Of a stretch of DNA of 34,865 nt, positions 7,866 through 14,951 are shown one piece after another (positions within the stretch are counted from its first letter, which is position 1; each line of letters begins with the position of its first letter). The stretch comes from Alphaproteobacteria bacterium (GTDB taxonomy: Bacteria; Pseudomonadota; Alphaproteobacteria; Bin95). The position numbers and the translations under genes were made by a program. Location: assembly GCA_022827685.1 (NCBI GenBank), contig JAJEIH010000005.1:1-34865 (forward strand). The letters run 5' to 3'. Under the pieces are notes generated by a model, which was given only the letters and a program-made list of their open reading frames with translations, was not told the origin of the DNA and searched no databases.

Positions 7866-9071
7866 GTGCCGGGCCGGCCGACATCCCTGTTGCGGCGCCT
7901 GCGGCGCGGCTGCCGGCGCGGGGCCGGGGGCGAAGCCGGCGTGGTGCTGGTCGTGGCGATGGCGCTGGTCGCGATGCTGGGCTGGTATCGCGAGCAGGAT
8001 GCGCTCCGGCTCGCGGAGATGGACCGCGAACGCGGCCGCGTCTGGGGCATGACCTGCACGGCCCTGCACCGGGCGGTCCAGTCGGGCCTGGTGACGACGG
8101 CCCGCACGGTGACGCCGGCGGAGCTTCGCGGATGGTCCCTCCTCCCGGCCGGCTTCGGCACGGTCGAGCGCGCCGGCGGCGCGGTCGCGACGCCGGGATA
8201 CGGGACGGTGCTTGCCGGCGGGGTGCCGATGGCCGTGTGCAGCCTCTCCGGTCCGGAGCTTGCCTTCAGGGCGCCCTCGCTCCGGGCCGGGGCGGTGATG
8301 GGCGGGCTTGACCTGGTCGGGGTCGTCGGAGGCGACGTGACCGCCATGCACGACCGTCTGGGCGCCGTCCAGGGCGTTCTCGGGACGCTCGCTTCGGGAT
8401 CGATGTTCGCGACGGCGGATTTCGGGATCGGTCACGAGGCGGACCGGCTTCATCGCCGCCCGGTGGGCGGGCGGCCGGAACTGGCGCGGATGGAGACGGA
8501 TTTCGTGTTCGGCCCGAACACGGATATCGGCCAGGCGCTGCTGCCGGCCGGGGAGATCGTGGACGGGGTGGCGGTGGTTCCGGGCGAGGATTGCCGCGAC
8601 CCGCTGCTGCGGGCGGAGCGGCGCTGTTTCGACGTGCTCGGCGCGGGAAGCGTGGAGGGCGTGAACGCCGGCGCGAACGGGTCGAGCCGGTTCCGAGGGG
8701 CGACGGCGGAGATCGGGGGGAACGTGTCGGTCGGCTTTCCGGGCCAGCCGGGCCAGTTGTCCTTCGTCGATGACAATCCGGCTTCGGGGTTCAGCGCGGA
8801 CGGAGGGTTCCGGTTCGGGAACGGGACGTCCGGGCAGTCGTTCAACGTGCCGCAGCTGCTGAGTGTCGGGGGCTCGATGTCCTCGCGCGGGGCCGTCGAT
8901 GCCGGGAGCGTGGAGATCGTCGGACGGCTGGATGTCGGCGGGCAGGCGACGGCGCGCGGACAGGCGGCGGGACAGAGGCTTTCGGTCGCCGGCGACCTCG
9001 GCGCGAACTCGGGTTCCTTCAGCGGGATCGTGACGACGGGCAGCTGCAACGGCTGCGAACCGGCGCTTTAG
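7866..9071 (+). CDS. PilV-like minor pilin/adhesin 1
   Basis: A 401-residue protein with a basic, Gly-rich leader (RRLRRGCRRGAGGEAG) followed by one hydrophobic helix (VVLVVAMALVAMLGW), which is prepilin-like. The remainder is a long exported region rich in Gly, Val, Ser and Asp. Beta-repeat-like stretches lie near its end (SVEIVGRLDVGGQATARGQ, RLSVAGDLGANSG), and it finishes with GSCNGCEPAL. This is the layout of PilV, the thin-pilus tip adhesin of IncI plasmids, whose C-terminal part decides recipient specificity. It starts at GTG 7866, four bases after the pilS stop codon. A second such gene follows at once, ending in the related motif GSCSGC. No recombinase gene or obvious shufflon repeat is seen between them. 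Confidence 0.78.
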   Translation: MPGRPTSLLRRLRRGCRRGAGGEAGVVLVVAMALVAMLGWYREQDALRLAEMDRERGRVWGMTCTALHRAVQSGLVTTARTVTPAELRGWSLLPAGFGTVERAGGAVATPGYGTVLAGGVPMAVCSLSGPELAFRAPSLRAGAVMGGLDLVGVVGGDVTAMHDRLGAVQGVLGTLASGSMFATADFGIGHEADRLHRRPVGGRPELARMETDFVFGPNTDIGQALLPAGEIVDGVAVVPGEDCRDPLLRAERRCFDVLGAGSVEGVNAGANGSSRFRGATAEIGGNVSVGFPGQPGQLSFVDDNPASGFSADGGFRFGNGTSGQSFNVPQLLSVGGSMSSRGAVDAGSVEIVGRLDVGGQATARGQAAGQRLSVAGDLGANSGSFSGIVTTGSCNGCEPAL

Positions 9072-9076
9072 GGGCG

Positions 9077-10150
9077 GTGGCGGTGACCGGCTTCCGCAGG
9101 CGTCTCTGGATCGCGCGCTGGAGGGGGATGAGCCCGCAAGGGGCGCAGATCGGGGTCGCGGTGATGCTCGGCTTGATGCTGGCATTGTCGATCTGGGTGC
9201 AGGAGAGGCTGAACGACCAGAGGGCGGTAGGGGCCGGCCGGAAGCTGGTGGTCCTTGCCGGGGCGGTCGAGAGCCATGTGAGGGCGAATTACGGACAGTA
9301 TGTGCCGCCCGCGCTGCCGGCGGGCGCCTCCATCCAAATCGATATCGATCTGCTGAAGACGGACGACTTCCTGCCGCTGGGGTTCGACCAGTCGGGCGAC
9401 GCGATGAAGCGGCCGCTCCAGGCATGGGCGATTTCGACGGGCGGCGGCCGGGTGAGGCTGCTGTCGATGCAGGTCCTGTCGGCGGGCGACACGCGGCACC
9501 CGGTGGAAGGGACGTATGAGGCGCGCGGCGAGCAGGCGCTGGGCGTCGTGAATGCGGCAGGCGAGCTGCAGGGTCCGACGATCCAGGAGAACCTGTCCGC
9601 GTTCCGGGCCGTGGCGGGCGGGCATCCGAGGCAGTGGGCGATGGCCGTCTACCGGCAACTGGACCGGGAGAGTGTGTGCGGGGACGCGGTCTTCAGGCGC
9701 GAGCGGACGGGATGTCCGGACTCCGCGCGCATGGAGACCGACCTGGACATGAACGGGAACGACGTCGTGGGCGTGAAGGTGCTCACGGCGGAGGAACTCC
9801 AGGTGGACCGCGTGATGCGGGCGGGCGAGTTCCGGATCGACCAGACGCTGCAGGTGGGCACGACCGTGAGCCCGGGGTCGCTGGAGGTCCTCGGCGGCGT
9901 GAGGGTGCCGGACGGGCTGGTGTTCCGGGGCGACGCGGAGTTCACGGGGACGGTCAACGCGAATGCGGTTGAGGTGGCCGGCCGGCTCGATGCGGACAGC
10001 GCGGATGTCGCGCAGGGCGTGACGGCGCAGACCATCCAGGCGCAGGGGAATCTCGGCGCGTCGGGCGCGAATTTCACGGGCTCGGTGTCGGTGACGGGCA
10101 CCGGTTCGTTCGGGTCGCTCAGCGTGGGGAGCTGCTCCGGATGCCAGTGA
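9077..10150 (+). CDS. pilV: PilV-like minor pilin/adhesin 2
   Basis: A 357-residue prepilin-like protein. The leader ends in MSPQG, almost identical to the MTPQG leader of the pilin gene, and is followed by the helix AQIGVAVMLGLMLALSIWV, so the same peptidase should process it after the Gly. The start is either GTG 9077 (a 22-residue leader) or ATG 9128, which has GGAGGGGG directly before it and would give the same five-residue leader as PilS. The exported part contains MDMN-like beta-helix/fibre text (DLDMNGNDVVGVKVLTAEEL, VDRVMRAGEFRI, GSLEVLGGVRVPDGLVFRG) typical of PilV and phage tail-like tips. It ends with GSCSGCQ, matching the end of the preceding gene. Likely role: pilus tip adhesin in mating-pair recognition. 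Confidence 0.82.
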   Translation: MAVTGFRRRLWIARWRGMSPQGAQIGVAVMLGLMLALSIWVQERLNDQRAVGAGRKLVVLAGAVESHVRANYGQYVPPALPAGASIQIDIDLLKTDDFLPLGFDQSGDAMKRPLQAWAISTGGGRVRLLSMQVLSAGDTRHPVEGTYEARGEQALGVVNAAGELQGPTIQENLSAFRAVAGGHPRQWAMAVYRQLDRESVCGDAVFRRERTGCPDSARMETDLDMNGNDVVGVKVLTAEELQVDRVMRAGEFRIDQTLQVGTTVSPGSLEVLGGVRVPDGLVFRGDAEFTGTVNANAVEVAGRLDADSADVAQGVTAQTIQAQGNLGASGANFTGSVSVTGTGSFGSLSVGSCSGCQ

Positions 10151-10458
10151 CGGGACCAATGCTGCGCGGCGCGTTGTTGGCGCTGGTCTGGACGGCGGCG
10201 CTGGGGAACGCGGCGCTGGCGGACTGGGATGCGGCGCGGAGCGAGGCCCTGGCGGTCCGGGAGGCGCTGCAGGCGGACATTTCGGCGATGAAGCGGCTTC
10301 GTGCCGCGCAGAAGGAGCTGATGGGCTGGAACCTGGAGCGGGGCCAGGTCGGATCGGCGGTCAGGACGCTGAGGCCGGAAGTCTGCGAGCAGGACGAGCT
10401 GAAGCGCTGGTGCGAGTTGTTTCCGGCGACCTTCGGCGTCCGGGAGGACGAGCTGTGA
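10141..10458 (+). CDS. Small exported protein of unknown function
   Basis: A 105-residue product starting at ATG 10141 inside the end of the previous gene (10-base overlap); ATG 10159 is a possible alternative. It has a signal peptide (MLRGALLALVWTAALGNAALA, cleavage likely before DWDAARSEA). A helical, charged mature domain of about 78 residues follows, with two cysteines (VCEQDELKRWCELF) that could form a disulfide. It is periplasmic by prediction. It lies in the pilus operon between the PilV-like adhesin and the prepilin peptidase, so a role in pilus assembly is possible but not shown. No family recognised. Confidence 0.72.
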   Translation: MPVTGPMLRGALLALVWTAALGNAALADWDAARSEALAVREALQADISAMKRLRAAQKELMGWNLERGQVGSAVRTLRPEVCEQDELKRWCELFPATFGVREDEL

Positions 10459-10508
10459 GGCGGCTGGCCCGGTGGATGTTGTCGGCTCGCGACAGGAGCG
10501 CTGCCGGT

Positions 10509-10715
10509 TCAGAAGGAGCAGGCGCTGAAGTCGAGCATCCAGACGACGACGCGCCATGCGGCCACGCAGAACAGCAGGCCTGCGATCAGCCAGGTGGAAA
10601 GCCTGTCGCCGGGGGCGGACGCAACCAGGGAAAAGAGAAAGAGACAGCCGAGCGCGACAGCGAGGTTCCCGCCGGTGGCCCGGAGGCAGCCGACCATCTC
10701 CGTGAGATCTTCCAT
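10509..10715 (-). CDS. Small two-helix membrane protein on the minus strand
   Basis: A 68-residue product (MEDLTEMVGCLRATGG start) with two membrane helices, NLAVALGCLFLFSLVAS and TWLIAGLLFCVAAWRVVVWM, and the end DFSACSF. The ATG is preceded on the minus strand by GGAGAACATTGC, a well-spaced ribosome-binding site. The + frame over these bases is a hydrophilic shadow. Its ATG faces the ATG of the + membrane gene at 10719 with three bases between (CAT-GCA-ATG), so the two are divergent with no room for a conventional promoter between their starts. The family is unknown. The size and position of such genes can suit immunity/exclusion or regulatory membrane proteins, which is speculation. Confidence 0.75.
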   Translation of the reverse strand: MEDLTEMVGCLRATGGNLAVALGCLFLFSLVASAPGDRLSTWLIAGLLFCVAAWRVVVWMLDFSACSF

Positions 10716-10718
10716 GCA

Positions 10719-11168
10719 ATGTTCTCCGTGAGAGTGAGCGCGCTGGCCCTGGGGACGTTCTTCGCCGCGCTTGAAGGTATCCCTGTCTCCGGGGGGATTG
10801 CCTGGGCGGCGGCAGCCATTGTCCTGTATCCGGCGACGGTGGCGCTCTTCTACACGGTTTACAGGTGGAGCGGTCATCGCCTCGGCACGCCGCCGCTGCT
10901 CGGCAATGCCGGGCTCGGACTGGTCGTCGTGGCATGGCTGTTTCTCCTCTTCTCCAGCGATCCGGCGGTGCAGAGGCTGGCGCTCTTCACGGCTGCGGCC
11001 GCGGCGTTCTCTTGCGGAGCGTCGCTGGGCGGACATCTGGCCGTGATTGCGACGGGCCGGCGAACGGGGTTCCTGGACGCGCTTCGCACGATGCCTCGCC
11101 TGGGTAGGGAGGCGAAACGGCATTCCTGGTTGGCCGCGGTGAGTGCGGCAAGGGGCGCAGCGCCATGA
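10719..11168 (+). CDS. Membrane protein of unknown function in the pilus operon
   Basis: A 149-residue product with about four hydrophobic segments (ALALGTFFAALEGIPVSGGI, AWAAAAIVLYPATVALFYTV, LGLVVVAWLFLLFSS, LALFTAAAAAFSCGASLGG) and a basic C-terminal tail (TMPRLGREAKRHSWL). Starts at ATG 10719; GTG 10728 and GTG 10734 are alternatives and no start has a strong ribosome-binding site. Its stop overlaps the ATG of the prepilin peptidase gene (ATGA). Layout and tail recall the + gene at 4149-4634, and both face a minus-strand two-helix gene. The two may be distant paralogues, but I cannot show sequence identity with certainty. Confidence 0.72.
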   Translation: MFSVRVSALALGTFFAALEGIPVSGGIAWAAAAIVLYPATVALFYTVYRWSGHRLGTPPLLGNAGLGLVVVAWLFLLFSSDPAVQRLALFTAAAAAFSCGASLGGHLAVIATGRRTGFLDALRTMPRLGREAKRHSWLAAVSAARGAAP

Positions 11169-11809
11169 TTTCGGCGCAATCCCGCAAGGTTGGCCGTCCT
11201 GGCCGGGAGGCTCTGACGCGGTTTGTCCGCGGACCGGGCAGGGGCGCGCCGGCGTTTCTGCTCGCCGCGGCGCTGGCGGGGTTTGCCGCGATGGGACTCG
11301 GCGTGGATGCGCAGCGGGCGCTCGACGGCGTGGTCATTGCCTGGGTGATGGGTTCGCTCGCGCTGCTCGGGTGGTTCGACGGGACGGCATACCGTATCGA
11401 TCCGTGGTGGCTTAGCGCGCTGGCCGGCGCTGCGGCGGTCTGGCAGGCGCAGGCGGCAGGACCGGAGCCGGTCGAAGGACTGTTGCGGGGCCTCGCCGGG
11501 GCCGGCGTCGGTTTCGCGCTCGGGGCCCTTCCGATCGGGGTAGCGGAAGCGCTCGGGCGGCGCTGGCCGTTCTCTCCGGGAGACGCGCTGCTGTTCGCCG
11601 GGCTGGGGGTTCTCGTGGGCCCGCTGGGTGTCCTCTGGACCGTTTTCCTGGGCGGTCTCGTGTCGCTGGCGCGTCACCGCTGCGTTCAACGCCGCCGCGG
11701 GCGACCCTGGACGAGAGGTCATGTGGCGCTGGGACCGGGCATGGCGGTGGCCGCCGCGTCCGTCTTCGTGGCGTCGAACTACAGCGTTGTTGCCGGAGCG
11801 GGGGGATGA
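11165..11809 (+). CDS. pilU: PilU-like prepilin peptidase (A24 family, peptidase domain only)
   Basis: A 214-residue polytopic membrane aspartic protease that should remove the leader peptides of the pilin and PilV-like proteins. Two aspartates sit in the expected places: D72 in GWFDGTAYRIDPWW, the first-Asp region, and D140 in SPGDALLFAGLG, corresponding to the GxGDxxL motif. A late GPGMAVAAASVFVAS helix matches the family's C-terminal 'GP' helix. There is no N-terminal methyltransferase or Cys-pair domain, as in PilU of IncI plasmids. ATG 11165 overlaps the previous stop, and the end overlaps the next ATG at 11806, so it is translationally coupled on both sides. Confidence 0.85.
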   Translation: MISAQSRKVGRPGREALTRFVRGPGRGAPAFLLAAALAGFAAMGLGVDAQRALDGVVIAWVMGSLALLGWFDGTAYRIDPWWLSALAGAAAVWQAQAAGPEPVEGLLRGLAGAGVGFALGALPIGVAEALGRRWPFSPGDALLFAGLGVLVGPLGVLWTVFLGGLVSLARHRCVQRRRGRPWTRGHVALGPGMAVAAASVFVASNYSVVAGAGG

Positions 11810-12156
11810 AGGACCGGGACATGAGGGCATCGGAAAAACACGAACTGCGGCGTGCGCTCGCGGCTGCGGTCTTCGAGTTCCCGCCTCCTCCGCCGGCGCC
11901 GGGCGATCCGATTTGCCGGGGCTGCGGGTGCTGGGAGTGGAACGCCTGCCTGCATGGCGACGACGAGCCGTGCGATTGGGTCGAGGAAGACTTGTGCTCT
12001 GTCTGCGCGGTTCGAATGGATGCGGCCGCCGCCCGCGCGGGTTCGGGTGTCCACACGTCTTGCCTGTCCACGCCGGCAATGACCGATGCGGAAGCGGGCG
12101 TCGCGAATACCGGCGCCGGCGTTCGCCCGCGCCGGTATCGGGCTCGGGTGAGGTGA
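11806..12156 (+). CDS. Small Cys-rich putative zinc-binding protein
   Basis: A 116-residue product. Residues of about 36-67 carry seven cysteines in the order CxxCxC, AC, PC, LCxxC around CGCWEWNAC and CDWVEEDLCSVC. This pattern is widespread in small proteins of phages and mobile elements and is likely to bind zinc; its function is not known. The N-terminal segment is basic and helical (KHELRRALAAAVFEF), with a Pro run after it. The tail is low-complexity and Arg-rich and may be disordered. ATG 11806 overlaps the peptidase stop. It sits at the junction of the pilus genes and the transfer genes; a regulatory or nucleic-acid role is only a guess. Confidence 0.72.
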   Translation: MKDRDMRASEKHELRRALAAAVFEFPPPPPAPGDPICRGCGCWEWNACLHGDDEPCDWVEEDLCSVCAVRMDAAAARAGSGVHTSCLSTPAMTDAEAGVANTGAGVRPRRYRARVR

Positions 12157-12161
12157 GGGCG

Positions 12162-12740
12162 ATGAGCGAGGGGTTAGGCCTGGAGGCCTGGGAGATCCGG
12201 GAGATCAGGCGCGTGTTCATGACGTTTTTCTTCGGGATGCTGCTTGTCATGGCGCCTGCGATGGCCGCTGCCGGTCTTCATTGGGTCGTGCTGGCTTATG
12301 CCGCCGGCGCAGCTCTGGCCTGGACGGCGCTCAGGATGGATGGGGCGCCCGGCGGCGGTCATCCTCTGCGCCGGGTTCTTGCCTGGATATCCGAGCGGGA
12401 GTTCAGGTTCGTTGTAGTTCCGGTAATGGTCATCGCGATCATCCAGGTGTTCGCGGAGTTGATGATCGTGCCTCTGGAGCCCCTGAAGGGGCTTTGGGAC
12501 CCGGAGATGACGAAGGCGGAGATTGCCGAAGCCATCGTGCAAGGGGCCCGCCAGGCCAGGACGAAGGCGGAACTCTGGATCGTCCTGGCCGGCATTTCCG
12601 GGATTTCGTACTGCCTGCTGTCGGGTGTGTCGGACTGGCTGCTGCTGGGGTCCGTGGGCGCGCGGCTGGGCGTACGCCCATGGCGGTTGCTCGGGTTCGG
12701 GCGGAGCCGGCATGACATGCGCAAATACGCCGTCCGGTAG
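12162..12740 (+). CDS. Multi-pass membrane protein of unknown function
   Basis: A 192-residue product starting at ATG 12162 after GAGGTGAGGG. About four membrane helices are visible: TFFFGMLLVMAPAMAAAG, WVVLAYAAGAALAWTAL, VVVPVMVIAIIQVFAELMIV and LWIVLAGISGISYCLLSGV. Between the third and fourth is a charged loop (DPEMTKAEIAEAIVQGARQA) that looks cytoplasmic or periplasmic helical. The C-terminus is basic (LGFGRSRHDMRKYAVR). No family recognised. It follows the Cys-rich gene closely and precedes a secreted-protein gene, so it is probably part of the same transcription unit linking pil and tra genes. Confidence 0.78.
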   Translation: MSEGLGLEAWEIREIRRVFMTFFFGMLLVMAPAMAAAGLHWVVLAYAAGAALAWTALRMDGAPGGGHPLRRVLAWISEREFRFVVVPVMVIAIIQVFAELMIVPLEPLKGLWDPEMTKAEIAEAIVQGARQARTKAELWIVLAGISGISYCLLSGVSDWLLLGSVGARLGVRPWRLLGFGRSRHDMRKYAVR

Positions 12741-12781
12741 CGGGCGCGCCGGCGGCGCCTTCTCGGCGGGGAGGCTCCGGA

Positions 12782-13324
12782 ATGACCGCCGGAATGCGGA
12801 TACCGGCGCTGTTGCCGGCCGCGCTGGCGCTTGGCCTGGCGCTGGCATGCGGGGCGCCCCGGGACGCTGGCGCACAGCAGGTCAAGGCGCCTGAGGCGCG
12901 GTCGTTCGCGATCCGGGTCGAGGAGGGGACCCATGTCGCGTTCGGCGTGGCCGAGCCGCTGCCGGGAAGCGACGGCGGGTTGCGCATCGGCTTCGCGGTC
13001 AGTTGCGAGCAGGCATCGGGCAAGCTGGAAGCGCTGATGTCCTTCGGGTCGGCTCCCCTGGACAAGCGCGTCCAGGCCGCTGCCGGGGTTCCGGGCGGCC
13101 GGGTGGAGCGTTTCGGTCCGGTCGTCCGTGGCGGCGGTCCGGCGGCGGGCTTCCACGACCCGAGGGTCACGGGCCGCGAGGACGTGCTGCGCTTCATCGA
13201 TGCGGCGTTCGCACCGGACGCGCTGGTGTCGAACGGGCACAACTCGATCTGGAACCGGGTCGGGGCGCAGGAGAACCGGGAGGCCCGCGCGGCCCTGGGC
13301 CGCTGCGCGGGAGCCGGCGAATGA
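12782..13324 (+). CDS. Exported protein of unknown function
   Basis: A 180-residue product starting at ATG 12782, with GGGGAGG upstream. The N-terminus is a signal peptide (LLPAALALGLALACGAPRDAGA); a Cys at its end (LALAC) could make it a lipoprotein, although the sequence is not an ideal lipobox. The mature part contains VRVEE-like beta text (FAIRVEEGTHVAFGVAEPL), one Cys near the middle and one near the end (GRCAGAGE). The stop overlaps the start of the TcpQ-like gene (ATGA). Periplasmic or outer-membrane location is inferred. No family recognised; context suggests it belongs to the outer-membrane part of the transfer apparatus. Confidence 0.72.
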   Translation: MTAGMRIPALLPAALALGLALACGAPRDAGAQQVKAPEARSFAIRVEEGTHVAFGVAEPLPGSDGGLRIGFAVSCEQASGKLEALMSFGSAPLDKRVQAAAGVPGGRVERFGPVVRGGGPAAGFHDPRVTGREDVLRFIDAAFAPDALVSNGHNSIWNRVGAQENREARAALGRCAGAGE

Positions 13325-14409
13325 CGCGGCGCGGGGAAGAGATGCGGATGCGGTCCACAAGCCGAACGGCGCGCCGGCGGCGGGTCGACCGCACGGGCCG
13401 GGAGCTCCTGCTGCTGACGGGGTTCGTCATGGCGGTGTCGGCGGCGGCGCTGACGCTCGCGGATGCAACGGAAACGCCGCCCGTGCAGCCTCTGCCGGCG
13501 ACGGTGAGCGTGAAGGCGCCGTCGCGGGACCTGCCGGCGGACCTGGCCGGCCGGGAGGTCCGGGTGGAGGAGCTGAACCCTCTTTCCTTCCGGGAGCTTG
13601 TCGGCCGAGTGGCGGCGTTGATGGGCGTCGAGGCCGTGCTCGAGGAGCGGCCGGGCCGCGTCGCGGGCGAGCGTGTCGTCCACGACGCGCCGGTGCCGTT
13701 CGGCCTTGTCATGACCGGGAGGGCGCCGGCGGTGCTGGACGAGCTGGCGCGGCTTTCCGGTTACGACTGGTCCTGGGCGGACGGACGGCTGGTGTTCTTC
13801 CGCCATGCGGACAGCGAGCAGCGCGAGGCCATGCGGCTGCCGTCGGGCGTCGCGGTCGATCTGCTGGCCGCGCTTGCCGAGAGCGGGTCGTCGGCGGCGC
13901 CCGCGGATGCAACCCGGGCGGAGGGCACCGCGGAGCCCGGTCCGCAGTCCGGAGCGGCGGCGACAGAAGACGGGGAGGCGGCTCATGCGAAAGTGGATCC
14001 GGCGGGGCGTCTGGCGCCTGCGGTTCCGGGGCGAGTGGAAGCGGGACCCGGAAGGCGTGTGGATGCCGGAGCTCAGGCCGCGGTGGAAGGACAAGGCGAG
14101 GCGCCGGCGGCGGAACAGGTCGCGCCCGGTCCCGCAGGCTGGGAAGTAGATCCCGATCGTCACGAGACCGTCGAGGGCGTCCTTCGGGCCTGGGCGGAGC
14201 GGGCGGGCTGGAACCTGGCCTGGGAGACGGACCGGCAGTTCCGCGTCGGCGCGGCGGCCGCGTTCGAGGGCGGCGGGAACGGACAGGAAGGTTTCCTGAA
14301 GGCGGCCGACGCGCTGCTGGCGATTTCGCCGATGCGCCGGATGCTGACGGCCACGGCCTATCCGAACCGCTGGCTGGTGGTACGGGACGTCGGGAGCGCG
14401 GCGCAATGA
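13321..14409 (+). CDS. TcpQ-like outer-membrane complex protein with N-terminal secretin-type domain
   Basis: A 362-residue protein with a basic N-terminus and a membrane/signal helix (LLLLTGFVMAVSAAALTLA). Residues of about 80-160 resemble a secretin N0/STN domain (LSFRELVGRVAALMGVEAVL ... LARLSGYDWSWADGRLVF). After an Ala/Gly/Glu linker, residues 277-358 match the TcpQ C-terminal domain (VEGVLRAWAERAGWNLAWE ... FLKAADALLAISPMRRMLTA ... NRWLVVRD). TcpQ/PilL-type proteins help assemble or target the outer-membrane secretin of type IVb pili. The ATG overlaps the previous stop; ATG 13342, with GGGGAAGAG before it, is an alternative start. It is followed by dotD, so it could serve the pilus, the secretion channel or both. 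Confidence 0.8.
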   Translation: MTRRGEEMRMRSTSRTARRRRVDRTGRELLLLTGFVMAVSAAALTLADATETPPVQPLPATVSVKAPSRDLPADLAGREVRVEELNPLSFRELVGRVAALMGVEAVLEERPGRVAGERVVHDAPVPFGLVMTGRAPAVLDELARLSGYDWSWADGRLVFFRHADSEQREAMRLPSGVAVDLLAALAESGSSAAPADATRAEGTAEPGPQSGAAATEDGEAAHAKVDPAGRLAPAVPGRVEAGPGRRVDAGAQAAVEGQGEAPAAEQVAPGPAGWEVDPDRHETVEGVLRAWAERAGWNLAWETDRQFRVGAAAAFEGGGNGQEGFLKAADALLAISPMRRMLTATAYPNRWLVVRDVGSAAQ

Positions 14410-14951
14410 GCGCGGGCGCGGCCATCGGCGGGATGGTCGTCGGCGCGCTGGCGCTTGCCGGCTGCCAGTCGCTCGATCTCGACTGGATGAAGGAGCGGCC
14501 CGCGGAGAAGGAGGCCGCGGTCGCGGGCGACCCTGCCGAGATGCGGAGGGCCGAGGCGATGGTCCGCGCCCAGGAGGCGCGGACGAAGCTGGCGGAGATC
14601 CGCTCGGCCGGGGTGGCTCCGAAGGTGGATATCCCGCGCCTGGTGACGCCGGAGCTGCAGAAGCGGGTGACGCTGGACTGGCTGGGCCCGCTGGAGAGCG
14701 CGGCGCAGCGCCTGGCCGACGAGATCGGCTACGACTTCGTGGTCGCCGGCCCGCGCCCGCCGGCGCCGGTGATGGTCGAGATAGACGTCGAGGACGAGCC
14801 TGTCATCTTCGTGCTCCGCGATATCGGGCTCCAGGCCGAGGGGCGGGCGTTTCTCACGACCGATGCCGGACGCATGGCGGTGCGGCTCGACTGGATCGGG
14901 CCGAAGGCCGGGAACGAGGGTACCGCGCCGTCCGGGGAGGCCGGGTCGTGA
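14406..14951 (+). CDS. dotD: DotD/TraH lipoprotein of the type IVB outer-membrane complex
   Basis: A 181-residue lipoprotein (lipobox ALAGC). After a helical linker (EMRRAEAMVRAQEARTKLAE) the C-terminal domain shows the DotD signature. It has RLVTPELQKRVTLDWLGPLE, the segment AQRLADEIGYDFVVAGPRPP, and then PVMVEIDVEDEPVIFVLRDI with GLQAEGRA. In Legionella DotD has a secretin-like N0 fold and, with DotC, places DotH in the outer membrane. Length agrees with DotD/TraH. The ATG overlaps the previous stop, and the next gene overlaps its end. The gene order dotD then dotC then dotB is that of Dot/Icm and IncI systems. Confidence 0.93.
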   Translation: MSAGAAIGGMVVGALALAGCQSLDLDWMKERPAEKEAAVAGDPAEMRRAEAMVRAQEARTKLAEIRSAGVAPKVDIPRLVTPELQKRVTLDWLGPLESAAQRLADEIGYDFVVAGPRPPAPVMVEIDVEDEPVIFVLRDIGLQAEGRAFLTTDAGRMAVRLDWIGPKAGNEGTAPSGEAGS

